From: Gemmobacter sp. 24YEA27
GTDB taxonomy: Bacteria; Pseudomonadota; Alphaproteobacteria; Rhodobacterales; Rhodobacteraceae
Assembly: GCF_030052995.1 (NCBI RefSeq)
Contig: NZ_JASJPW010000001.1
Location: 740,501-804,500, forward strand
DNA length: 64,000 nucleotides
Direction of reading: 5' to 3'
Part shown: piece after piece, positions 55,299-63,334 of the stretch
How the letters are laid out: every line of letters begins with the position of its first letter
How positions within the stretch are numbered: the first letter of the stretch is position 1
Notes under the pieces: generated by a model
The model's database searches: none
What the model was told of the DNA's origin: nothing
What the model saw: only the letters and a program-made list of their open reading frames with translations
Translations under genes and position numbers: made by a program

Positions 55299-56309
55299 AT
55301 GCAATTCTTCAGAACAGTAATGGGGCGGCTGGTGACGACATTGATCACGCTCATGGGCGTGGCGGTGATTGTCTTTGTCGTCATCCGGGTCGTGCCGGGG
55401 AATCCGATTGCGATGATGCTGCCTCCGGGGGCGAGTGAGGCCGATATCGGGCGGCTGAATGCGCTTTACGGCTTTGACCGCTCGATCCCGGAGCAGTTTT
55501 TCATCTGGCTCGGTGGCGTGGTGCAGGGAGATTTCGGCACCTCGATCACGGCGCGCCAGCCGGTGACGGGGATGGTGCTGGGGCGGCTTCCGGCGACGCT
55601 GGAACTGTCGGTCATGGCGCTGGTCATGGCCTGTCTCATAGGCGGCTTTGTGGCGCTCTGGGGCACGAGACGGCGCGAGACGAAGACCGAAGCCGCGATT
55701 GATATTGCCAATGGGATGGCGCTTTCGGTGCCGGACTTCCTTTGGGGGCTGCTCTTGATCCTGGGGTTTGGCGTGCTCTGGCCGGTGTTTCATATCTCGG
55801 GCCGGGTGACGCCGTCGCTGGATCTGCCCTTTGCGACCAATTTCTACCTGTTCGAGAGCCTGATCCGGCTGCGATTCGATCTTTGGGCCGATATCGTCAG
55901 CCATATGTTCCTGCCGGCGCTGGCGCTGGCGATCCCTTTATCGGCGATCATCGGGCAACTGTTGAAGCAAAGCCTGAAAGAAACCATGCATCTGGATTAC
56001 GTGACGCTGGCGCGGACCCGGGGGTATGGCGAGACGCATGTCATTTTGCGCGAGGCTTTGCGCAATGCGGTCCTGCCGACGCTGACGCTGGTGGGCGTAC
56101 AGTTCACCTTTCTGATCGGCGGCACCGTGATCATCGAGCGGCTGTTTTCCTATGAGGGCCTTGGCAATATGGCCATCGAGGCGGTGATCAACCGCGATCT
56201 GCCGCTGATCCAGGGGATCGTGATCCTCTTCGCGCTGATCTTTACCGGGGTGAACCTGGTGGTTGATCTGCTTTATGCCGTTCTGAACCCGAGGCTGCGT
56301 CATGGCTGA
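55299..56309 (+). CDS. ABC transporter permease, DppB type
   Basis: A roughly 336-aa inner-membrane permease with six hydrophobic segments. The DppB pattern is clear: GVAVIVFVVIRVVPGNPIA, LYGFDRSIPEQFFIWLGGV, and the coupling loop DYVTLARTRGYGE. I start at 55299 (MQFFRTVMGRL); an in-frame ATG at 55260 belongs to the repeat element and would add 13 residues. It overlaps the DppC-type gene by 8 bases. Confidence 0.92.
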   Translation: MQFFRTVMGRLVTTLITLMGVAVIVFVVIRVVPGNPIAMMLPPGASEADIGRLNALYGFDRSIPEQFFIWLGGVVQGDFGTSITARQPVTGMVLGRLPATLELSVMALVMACLIGGFVALWGTRRRETKTEAAIDIANGMALSVPDFLWGLLLILGFGVLWPVFHISGRVTPSLDLPFATNFYLFESLIRLRFDLWADIVSHMFLPALALAIPLSAIIGQLLKQSLKETMHLDYVTLARTRGYGETHVILREALRNAVLPTLTLVGVQFTFLIGGTVIIERLFSYEGLGNMAIEAVINRDLPLIQGIVILFALIFTGVNLVVDLLYAVLNPRLRHG

Positions 56310-57153
56310 TGCCCGTTCGCTTGTGAAACGCCGGGCGGGGCCGCGGCTCTGGCTCTCGGCAGGCTGGATTGGTGTGGTGGCGCTGGCGGCGGTTTTTGCG
56401 CCGCTGATAGCACCGCAGGATCCGCTGGCGCAGGATCTGTTCCTGGGCCGGATGCCGCCTTTCTGGATGGCGGGGGCCGAGCCTGGCTATTGGCTCGGGA
56501 CCGACAGCCTTGGCCGCGATGTGCTGAGCCGGATCATCTATGGCGCGCGGATCGCGCTGGCGGTGGCGCTGGTTGCGGGGGGGATCACCTGTGTCCTTGG
56601 CGCGGGGCTGGGGCTGATGGCGGGCTATATGCGCGGCTGGGTCGACACGATCATCTCGCGCTTTATCGACATCTGGATGGCCTTTCCGCCGGTTTTGTTT
56701 TCCATCCTGCTGATCGCGGTGATGGGGCCGGGGCTTTTCTCGATCATCGTGGCGATCGTGGTGATCGACTGGACGCGGTTTGCCCGGGTGATCCGGGCCG
56801 AGGCGATGGGGCAGGGGGCGATGGATTATGTCGCCTCGGCGCGCGTGGTCGGTCGGGGCCGTATCTCGACCATGCTGACCGAGATCCTGCCCAATGTTGC
56901 ACCGACCATCGTGGTGCTTTTGACGCTGGAGATGGGCATCGCGGTGATCATCGAGGCGATCCTCAGTTTCGTGAACCTTTCGATCCCGACCGATGACCCG
57001 ACCTGGGGCGGGATGATTTCCGAAGGCCGGATCTCGATCAACCAGGCCTGGTGGGTTTTGGTCTTCCCGCTGATCGCGCTTTTCCTGACCGTTCTTGCCT
57101 TTTCCCAGCTGGGGGAAGGGCTGAAGAACCGCTACGATCCGGTGCTGCGATGA
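56302..57153 (+). CDS. ABC transporter permease, DppC type
   Basis: A 283-aa inner-membrane permease: LGTDSLGRDVLSRIIYGARI is the family signature and DYVASARVVGRGRISTML the ATPase-coupling loop. It pairs with the DppB-type permease. The stop overlaps the first ATPase gene (ATGA). Confidence 0.94.
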   Translation: MADARSLVKRRAGPRLWLSAGWIGVVALAAVFAPLIAPQDPLAQDLFLGRMPPFWMAGAEPGYWLGTDSLGRDVLSRIIYGARIALAVALVAGGITCVLGAGLGLMAGYMRGWVDTIISRFIDIWMAFPPVLFSILLIAVMGPGLFSIIVAIVVIDWTRFARVIRAEAMGQGAMDYVASARVVGRGRISTMLTEILPNVAPTIVVLLTLEMGIAVIIEAILSFVNLSIPTDDPTWGGMISEGRISINQAWWVLVFPLIALFLTVLAFSQLGEGLKNRYDPVLR

Positions 57154-58022
57154 CTTATCTTGAGCTGAAGGGCCTGTCGGCGCGGATCACGCGCCAGAAC
57201 CACCCGCTTTTGCGCAGTGTTTCGCTCTCGGTTGCGCCGGGCGAGGTGCGGGGGCTGGTTGGGGAAAGTGGTGCCGGCAAGTCGATGATCGGCAAGGCGG
57301 TTTTGGGGATCTTGCCGAAAGCGGTCGAGGTGACGGGGGGCGAGATCCTCCTCGGCGGCGAAGACCTGCAGCGTCTGTCTGATAAAGATCGGCGGCATCG
57401 GATCGGTCAGACCTGTGCGCTGATCCCGCAGGATCCGCTGACCGCGCTGAACCCGTCGCGCCGGATCGCGCCGCAGATCACCGACCGGCTGGTGGACATC
57501 CTGGGCTGGGACCGGGCGCGGGCGGTGGCGCGGGCCGAAGAGTTGCTCGACGAGGTCAGGATCCAGGACCCCGCGCGGGTGATGCGGGCCTATCCGCATG
57601 AGCTTTCCGGGGGAATGCGGCAGCGGATCCTGATCGCTTCGGCCTTTGCTACCGCACCGAAACTGATCGTCGCCGATGAGCCGACGACCGCGCTGGATGT
57701 AACGGTGCAAAAGCAGATCCTGAAGCTTATCAGGGATATGCAGGCCAGGCATTGTACGGCACTTCTGTTCGTGACCCATGATCTGGGCGTCGTATCCAAG
57801 GTCTGTAACCGGCTCTCGGTGCTTTATGGTGGTATGGTGGTCGAGGATAATGACGTGCCGGGCTTCTTTGCCGGTCCGCGCCATGCTTATTCGCGGGCGC
57901 TGCTGGCCGCGACGCCGAAATACACCGATCCGACCGCCAGCCTGACCCCGGTGCCCGACCAGGTCATCGCGGCTGTGCGGGCCGAGATCGATGCTTTTGA
58001 CCGGGAGCGCGCGCATGTCTGA
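57150..58022 (+). CDS. ABC transporter ATP-binding protein, DppD type
   Basis: A 290-aa ATPase with Walker A GESGAGKS, signature LSGGMRQR and Walker B LIVADEPTTALDVT. It lacks the C-terminal Cys cluster that some DppD/OppD proteins use for an Fe-S site. It starts in the permease stop codon and overlaps the next ATPase gene by 8 bases. Confidence 0.93.
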   Translation: MTYLELKGLSARITRQNHPLLRSVSLSVAPGEVRGLVGESGAGKSMIGKAVLGILPKAVEVTGGEILLGGEDLQRLSDKDRRHRIGQTCALIPQDPLTALNPSRRIAPQITDRLVDILGWDRARAVARAEELLDEVRIQDPARVMRAYPHELSGGMRQRILIASAFATAPKLIVADEPTTALDVTVQKQILKLIRDMQARHCTALLFVTHDLGVVSKVCNRLSVLYGGMVVEDNDVPGFFAGPRHAYSRALLAATPKYTDPTASLTPVPDQVIAAVRAEIDAFDRERAHV

Positions 58023-58818
58023 ACTGCTTTACCGTGTCGAGGGGCTGCGCCTTTCGCTCCCCGATCTGAATCGCAAGCCGCTTTGGGGGCCGGCACCGCG
58101 CAACGAGATCCTCAAAGGCCTCGATTTCGCCATCGCAAAAGGCGAGATCATCGGGATTGTCGGCGGATCGGGCTCGGGGAAGTCGACCCTCGGGCGCTGT
58201 CTCGTGCGGCTGCTGGAGCCGACTGCGGGTCGGCTCCTGTTTGACGGCCAGGATATCAGCCATCTGAATGACGCCGCGCTGCGCCCGCTCAGGCGGCGGT
58301 TCCAGATGATTTTCCAGGACCCGATGTCATCGCTGAACCCGCGCCACCGGGTGGGTCAGCTGATCGCGGCGCCTCTGCGGCTGCATGGTGTGGCGGATGT
58401 GCGGGGCCGCGTCGCCGAGGCGCTGGAACTCGTGGGCTTCCCGCAGGACATGGCCAGCCGCTACCCGCATGAGATGTCGGGCGGCCAGCGGCAGCGGGTG
58501 GGCATCGCCCGCGCCATCGCGCTGCGCCCGGACTTCATCCTCGCGGATGAGATCGTCTCGGGGCTGGATGTCTCGAGCCAGGCGCAGGTGCTGAACCTGC
58601 TGGAGCGGCTGGTGAAAGAGCTTGGCCTGACACTGGCCTTTATCAGCCATGACCTGAGCGTGATCCGGAGGCTGTGTTCCCGGATTATGGTGCTTTACCA
58701 GGGTGAGATCGTCGAATCCTCTGATACGGCAGCGCTGTTCGACCAGCCGCGGGCGGCCTATACTCGGGAGCTCCTTGATGCGATCCCCCTGCCTGATCCG
58801 GATCAGGTCTGGGCCTGA
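58015..58818 (+). CDS. ABC transporter ATP-binding protein, DppF type
   Basis: A 267-aa ATPase with Walker A GGSGSGKSTLG, the QMIFQDPMSSLNPRH Q-loop, signature MSGGQRQRVGIA and Walker B FILADE followed by IVSGLDVSSQAQ. Second nucleotide-binding subunit of the peptide-type importer and last gene of its operon. I saw no strong terminator right after it. Confidence 0.93.
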   Translation: MSELLYRVEGLRLSLPDLNRKPLWGPAPRNEILKGLDFAIAKGEIIGIVGGSGSGKSTLGRCLVRLLEPTAGRLLFDGQDISHLNDAALRPLRRRFQMIFQDPMSSLNPRHRVGQLIAAPLRLHGVADVRGRVAEALELVGFPQDMASRYPHEMSGGQRQRVGIARAIALRPDFILADEIVSGLDVSSQAQVLNLLERLVKELGLTLAFISHDLSVIRRLCSRIMVLYQGEIVESSDTAALFDQPRAAYTRELLDAIPLPDPDQVWA

Positions 58819-59753
58819 GAGACTGCGCCATCCCGGAAGGGGCGTCCGCGCCCGGATATGGCCGAGGTCATCGGCGGGACTGGTCAGGTCCGGGGTATTT
58901 GCCTCGCAATGTATGGCGCATGACCTTCCAGCAAAGGATGCGAAGGGCCCGACCGACAGGGGCGGTACACTGCCGCTATCCGGATCGACCGCGTCGTCTG
59001 GAGCGATTTGACGAAGGCCGAAATTCAGGGCGCTCTGGACGTCTTGATTCCACATTGATCTGGACCGACAGCGCGCCGGAGCCGGCCTGCCGTGTAACCC
59101 CGGATCGTGTGGCCAGTCCTTGCTCTGGCCACTTCTTGCCCGGGTCAGCCCAGGGGCGCGACAGATCAGATCGGCGCGGAAACGACTTTGCGATGCGTGC
59201 GAGTCATGGAGACGCGCCATCCGCTCACGCTTTTGGCCACAGAGGAGATTACGCTGTAAGTCCAGTATACTAAAGATCCTCCTGCGCCCGCCCAGGTGTC
59301 ACGCGGAGCCGGGACGGGGTCACGGATGTCGCAGAAGTGGGCGCCAGGACCGATATCGCAGAATATATTGATAAATATCAGGATTTTATGTCGGTTTGTG
59401 TGAAATGTCCGCAAGATTGCCTGCGGTGCAGGATGGCGAGCTGTCTGGGGACACTTGCCCTGAGGGGCGCAGCCGGGACGTGTCGCCGGCCTCCCGGGGG
59501 CGCCCGTCGCGCCACCGCGCCTGTCCTATGCCCCTACCTCTCCAATGCGGGTGGGCGGGTAAGAGAAATTGCCGTGAACGGACACTGGACAAGACGGCCC
59601 CGCGCGTTTAAACGGGCGCCTGCATGGTTCCGGTAACGTGATCGGCAGAGCTTTCACAGGCAGCGAATTCGATGCCAGGTGACAGGCAAAGCCAAAGAGT
59701 TCCGAGGCCGTCGACGACAAGCAGGGCAGAAGAGGGGCCTGCATCTGGAATAT
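58819..59753. other. 935 bp without a recognised gene
   Basis: No open frame here resembles a protein family. Contents: a perfect 8-bp inverted repeat at 59109-59132 (GTGGCCAG and CTGGCCAC, 8-base loop), an AT-rich patch at about 59350-59392 with TGATAAATATCA, and otherwise GC-rich sequence with no frame bias that I can see. It may be degraded DNA upstream of the tRNA gene. Confidence 0.5.
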
Positions 59754-59829
59754 GCCGCTGTAGCTCAGCTGGTAGAGCACGTCATTCGTAATGATGGGGT
59801 CGGGGGTTCGAGTCCCTTCAGCGGCACCA
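59754..59829 (+). tRNA. tRNA-Thr (anticodon CGT)
   Basis: A complete cloverleaf of 76 nt with encoded CCA. The acceptor stem GCCGCTG pairs perfectly with CAGCGGC, the D arm is GCTC/GAGC, the anticodon stem is CGTCA/TGATG around loop TTCGTAA, and the T arm has the TTCGAGT loop. Anticodon CGT reads ACG (Thr). An intrinsic terminator follows at 59855. Confidence 0.96.
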
Positions 59830-59854
59830 GTAATCTACTGGAATACCAGCACAA

Positions 59855-59888
59855 AATGGCCGTCCTTCGGGGCGGCTATTTGATTTTT
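59855..59888 (+). terminator. Intrinsic terminator of the tRNA-Thr transcript
   Basis: An 11-bp stem (59855-59865 with 59870-59880, two G-T pairs) capped by a TTCG tetraloop and followed by TGATTTTT. Confidence 0.82.
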
Positions 59889-60229
59889 CAAAACCCAGGA
59901 ACCACGGCGGAGCCAGGTTCGGAACGCGAATGCGGTGCGCGAGTTCACGAAAAAGTGGATCATCCGTCGGCGGTCATGATGTCTGGGGATCGCGTCTCAT
60001 AGATCACAATGCCCGCGCTGACGACAAAACGAACTTCATTGCATGGAGACTCTGCTGAGCTCTCCAAGAAACTTGAGGCATCTCATTGTGGCTTTCACAC
60101 GACTTCGTCGATGATAACCGGACCATTTCTTCCAGTTTGCCCGGCCGAAGCGCTTGCATGCATGCTGGTCCTCATTGCGGGCCTGCACGCCGGGGTACCG
60201 TATCTCTCACCGCCGTCGATTGTCTGAGG
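59889..60229. other. 341 bp without a recognised gene
   Basis: The gap between the tRNA terminator and the App1-type gene holds no convincing open frame, repeat or RNA. Base composition is lower in GC than the coding regions. A tRNA-linked relic of transferred DNA is possible but no integrase or att repeat is visible. Confidence 0.4.
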
Positions 60230-61300
60230 TCAAAGGGGCGACCAGCCCTCCTCCGGCCCGCTTTCCGGGATCAGGTGCCAGCGTGCGGTGGTCCCGGCAA
60301 AGGCCGCATCAAGCCGTATGGGGCTGAGATCGCTGCCTGCCACTTCGCGGATCAGAATGGTGATGTCGCGATCAGGATGGCTGCGGGCGGCTTCGGCGTA
60401 AATCTCTGGATCCTGCTCGCCGCTGTCGCCGATCAGCAAAAAGCGGCGGGAGGGGAAGTCGGTCAGGATCTGGCGCAATATTGCGCCCTTATGCTGAACC
60501 GTACTGTCCGCGCCGGGCAAAAGCCGGTTCCAGGCGGTGCTTTCGCGCAGATGCAGGCTGCCAGGCGGGAAGGCCTCGTCACGGATAAACCCGCTCAGCG
60601 CCGGGGCCAGCTGGATCGGGCTTGACGACAGGTAGTGGAAACACGCGCCGGCCTGCCGCGCGAGGCGGCGGTAGAAGGCGGCCATGCCGGGGGTGGGTTT
60701 GAACGGTTCTGTCAGGCTGCCCCGCAGCAGCGCGCGCGTATCGGCGACGTTGCTGATTTTTATCGTGTCGTCGATATCCGAAATGATCGAAAGGCCCTCG
60801 GCCGGCACCAGATGGGCTATGCCTTCGAAACGTTCCTCCGCGCCGTCGCGGCTGGTGTGAAATCGGATCAGGCGGTCATCGCCCGGCGCAGGAATCCTGA
60901 GCCGCGCCGAGACCCGACCACCGCGATCCGTGGCGGGGAGGAGGCTTTCCGGCGCGTCCAGGCTGTCGAAACCGTCGAAGCGGATCAGCAGTTCCTTACC
61001 GCGCTCGGAATCGGTCAGGAACCAGCGACTGCGCTCAGCGAAGATCTCGTTTGCTTCGGGGCCTGCGGCTTCCATGTCGATGCCAAGCGCGGTGGTGAAA
61101 GCAAGCCGCGCCCCGGGGCGGCGTTCGAATTCGAACACCCAGGCCTCGATATTGACCTCGATGACACCCGGTTGCAGGTCGCGGGCATAGCCGGGCAGGA
61201 AGAGCACCGTCTCATCGGCTTTCAGCCCGCGTGCAAGCAGCCAACCCGGCAGGGCCGTCAGAGCTGTCCCCGCCAATACCCTGCGCCGTGTCAGCATCAT
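60230..61300 (-). CDS. App1-type phosphatidate phosphatase domain protein (DUF2183)
   Basis: A 356-aa exported protein. The N-terminus MMLTRRRVLAGTALTALPG is Tat-like. The catalytic HAD-type motif SDIDDTIK (DxDxT) is near residue 190 and a late GDSGEQDPEIYAE supplies the second acidic motif; FHYLSSSPIQL is a family hallmark. In yeast App1 the domain removes phosphate from phosphatidate; the bacterial substrate is not established. The start at 61300 follows GGAGGGCGG. It lies 44 bp after the sensor-kinase gene on the same strand. Confidence 0.88.
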   Translation of the reverse strand: MMLTRRRVLAGTALTALPGWLLARGLKADETVLFLPGYARDLQPGVIEVNIEAWVFEFERRPGARLAFTTALGIDMEAAGPEANEIFAERSRWFLTDSERGKELLIRFDGFDSLDAPESLLPATDRGGRVSARLRIPAPGDDRLIRFHTSRDGAEERFEGIAHLVPAEGLSIISDIDDTIKISNVADTRALLRGSLTEPFKPTPGMAAFYRRLARQAGACFHYLSSSPIQLAPALSGFIRDEAFPPGSLHLRESTAWNRLLPGADSTVQHKGAILRQILTDFPSRRFLLIGDSGEQDPEIYAEAARSHPDRDITILIREVAGSDLSPIRLDAAFAGTTARWHLIPESGPEEGWSPL

Positions 61301-61344
61301 CCGCCCTCCGCCAGAGCTCATGATCTGCGCCGGGCCGGCGGCGG

Positions 61345-63333
61345 TCAATCCGGGCTGTCATCCGCCATCGGCAGGAAGATGCGGAAACGGGTGCCCCTGC
61401 CGGGGAGGCTGTCTGTCGGGCTGCCTGGCGTGCTGTCTGCAGTCAGGCTGCCGCCCTGACGGGTCACGAGGTTCAGGCAGATCGGCAGGCCGAGGCCGGT
61501 GCCGCCCTCACGCCCGCGCGTGGTGAAGAAGGGATCAAAGGCGCGCGCGAGAATCGCAGGATCCATGCCCGGCCCGTTATCGCTCAGCACGATCACCACG
61601 CCATCGCGCCCGTTTTCCGCCCCGTCCTCCAGCCGCAAGGTGATCTGCCCGCCCTGAGGCATCGCCTGGACTGCATTCGAGACAAGGTTGATCAGCACCT
61701 GCTGCAGCTCATGTGGGTTCATGCGGATCAGGCGCGTTGAGTGGATCTCTTCCACCAGCACCACGCCGGATCGCGCCAGCAAGTGGCGGATCAGCGGTTT
61801 CAGCCCCTGGATCGCGGCGGCGGGGTCGGTACTGAGCGGTCCATCGGTGAATTCTTCGGGCCGGGCGAATTGCAACAGCTGTGACACCAGCCCGTTGATG
61901 CGCCGGATCTGTTCGTCGATCAGCCGCAGTTCCGGCGTGATATCAGAAGCGCGCTCCGCCAGCACCATGCGAATGACTTCCAGATTGCCGGAAATCACCG
62001 CCAGCGGATTGTTGATCTCATGAGCGACCCCGGCGGTCACCTCGCCGATGGTGGCGAGCTTTTCCGCAAGGATCAGCTGGCGGCTGGTGGCCTGGAGCGC
62101 CTGATTGGCGCGGGTAAGGTCCTTGGTGCGTTCTTCTACCCGGGCATTCAGATCAGCATTCAGGCCGCGCAGTTCCTGTTCGCGGGCCGACAGCAGCGCG
62201 AGCAGCGCATCCAGATGGGTCGAAACCATGGCGATTTCGGCGGCGCCCGGAACCGGGCCGGTGCGTGCCCCCATATCGCCGGCCTCGACCAGCGCGATCG
62301 TGTCCCGCATCGCCGCAAGCGGGCGGAAAATGCCGCGCGCCCAGCTGAGCGCGAGCGGCACGAAAAGCCCGCCGACCAGCAGGAATGCCGCGCCGATCAT
62401 CACAAGCGTCACCTGCCGGGCCTTTGTATAAGGCGCTTTCGGGATGCCGGCGTAAAGCATTCCGACCCGGTTTCCCTTCACATCCGTCAATGCCTCATAG
62501 GCCGAGATATACCAGCCATTCACCACAAAGGCGGTGTCATGCCAGGACTGCCCCACGCCCAGCACCTGGGCCGAGACTGCCGCCGAAGCGCGGGTGCCGA
62601 TGGCGCGTTCAGTCCCTGTCGGGCGCAGCGTGGTCGAGATGCGGGTATCGCCCAGGAACAGGGTGATGACGCCCAGGTCCAGCTCTGCGCCGATCTGCCC
62701 GGACAGCGCCGGATCGCTGGCCGGATAGACCAGCGCCGAGATCCGGTCGATGAAATCCTCGTTTCGGTTCAGAAGGATACCGCCGATGAGGCGGCCATTC
62801 ACGCCTTTGGGCAGGATCACCTGATCGGTGGCCAGAACCACGAGCCCGCGATCCTCGCTGGTCGCATCGGTGGGGTTGCTGCCTTCGGTCGTGATCAGCG
62901 GCACCCGGGCGCGGGCGGCAAGGCCGGGGGAAAGCTGTTCCAGCTCGGTGGGGGTGAAAACGGCCAGCCCGCCCTGTGGCTGCGACGAAATTCCGCCCGG
63001 CAGGTTCGTGCCGGTCAGCATCAGGAAATCCAGCCCGGCGTTCATTCGCGCCTCTTCCAGAAAGGCCGGCATTTTTGCCGGGGACGCATCGCGATATGCC
63101 GCCGAGCGGGCAATCGCCGCCACGTCGCGCGCGGTATTGGCGGTGAGATGGTCGAGATATTGCCGCCCGACGGTCAGGTCACTGGTGACCCGTGCGGCGA
63201 GGATCTGGTCGGTCCTGTTCAGCCAGCGCTGCATGGTGATGCCCAGCAGGATTGGGGTCAGCACCAGCATCGGCAAGAGCGCGATGATCAGCAGTCGTCC
63301 GCGCACCGAAGTCCAGCCGCCGCGCCGCGCCAT
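61345..63333 (-). CDS. Membrane sensor histidine kinase (DctB/NtrB-like)
   Basis: A 662-aa kinase. A membrane segment near residues 15-35, a periplasmic cache-like sensor of about 280 residues, and a second segment (LVMIGAAFLLVGGLFVPLAL) are followed by HAMP and a short coiled coil. The HisKA box is GEVTAGVAHEINNPLAVI. The ATPase has N box NLVSNAVQA, G1 DNGPGMD and G2 GGTGLGLPI. The start is 1 bp after the regulator stop, so kinase and regulator form one operon. The signal is unknown; a cache sensor suggests a small organic acid. Confidence 0.93.
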   Translation of the reverse strand: MARRGGWTSVRGRLLIIALLPMLVLTPILLGITMQRWLNRTDQILAARVTSDLTVGRQYLDHLTANTARDVAAIARSAAYRDASPAKMPAFLEEARMNAGLDFLMLTGTNLPGGISSQPQGGLAVFTPTELEQLSPGLAARARVPLITTEGSNPTDATSEDRGLVVLATDQVILPKGVNGRLIGGILLNRNEDFIDRISALVYPASDPALSGQIGAELDLGVITLFLGDTRISTTLRPTGTERAIGTRASAAVSAQVLGVGQSWHDTAFVVNGWYISAYEALTDVKGNRVGMLYAGIPKAPYTKARQVTLVMIGAAFLLVGGLFVPLALSWARGIFRPLAAMRDTIALVEAGDMGARTGPVPGAAEIAMVSTHLDALLALLSAREQELRGLNADLNARVEERTKDLTRANQALQATSRQLILAEKLATIGEVTAGVAHEINNPLAVISGNLEVIRMVLAERASDITPELRLIDEQIRRINGLVSQLLQFARPEEFTDGPLSTDPAAAIQGLKPLIRHLLARSGVVLVEEIHSTRLIRMNPHELQQVLINLVSNAVQAMPQGGQITLRLEDGAENGRDGVVIVLSDNGPGMDPAILARAFDPFFTTRGREGGTGLGLPICLNLVTRQGGSLTADSTPGSPTDSLPGRGTRFRIFLPMADDSPD

Positions 63334-63334
63334 G

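Noticed and set aside
59679-60002. 107-codon open frame over the tRNA gene
   Set aside because: Its protein-like stretch AAVAQLVEH is the translation of the tRNA-Thr gene itself, a well-known false protein.
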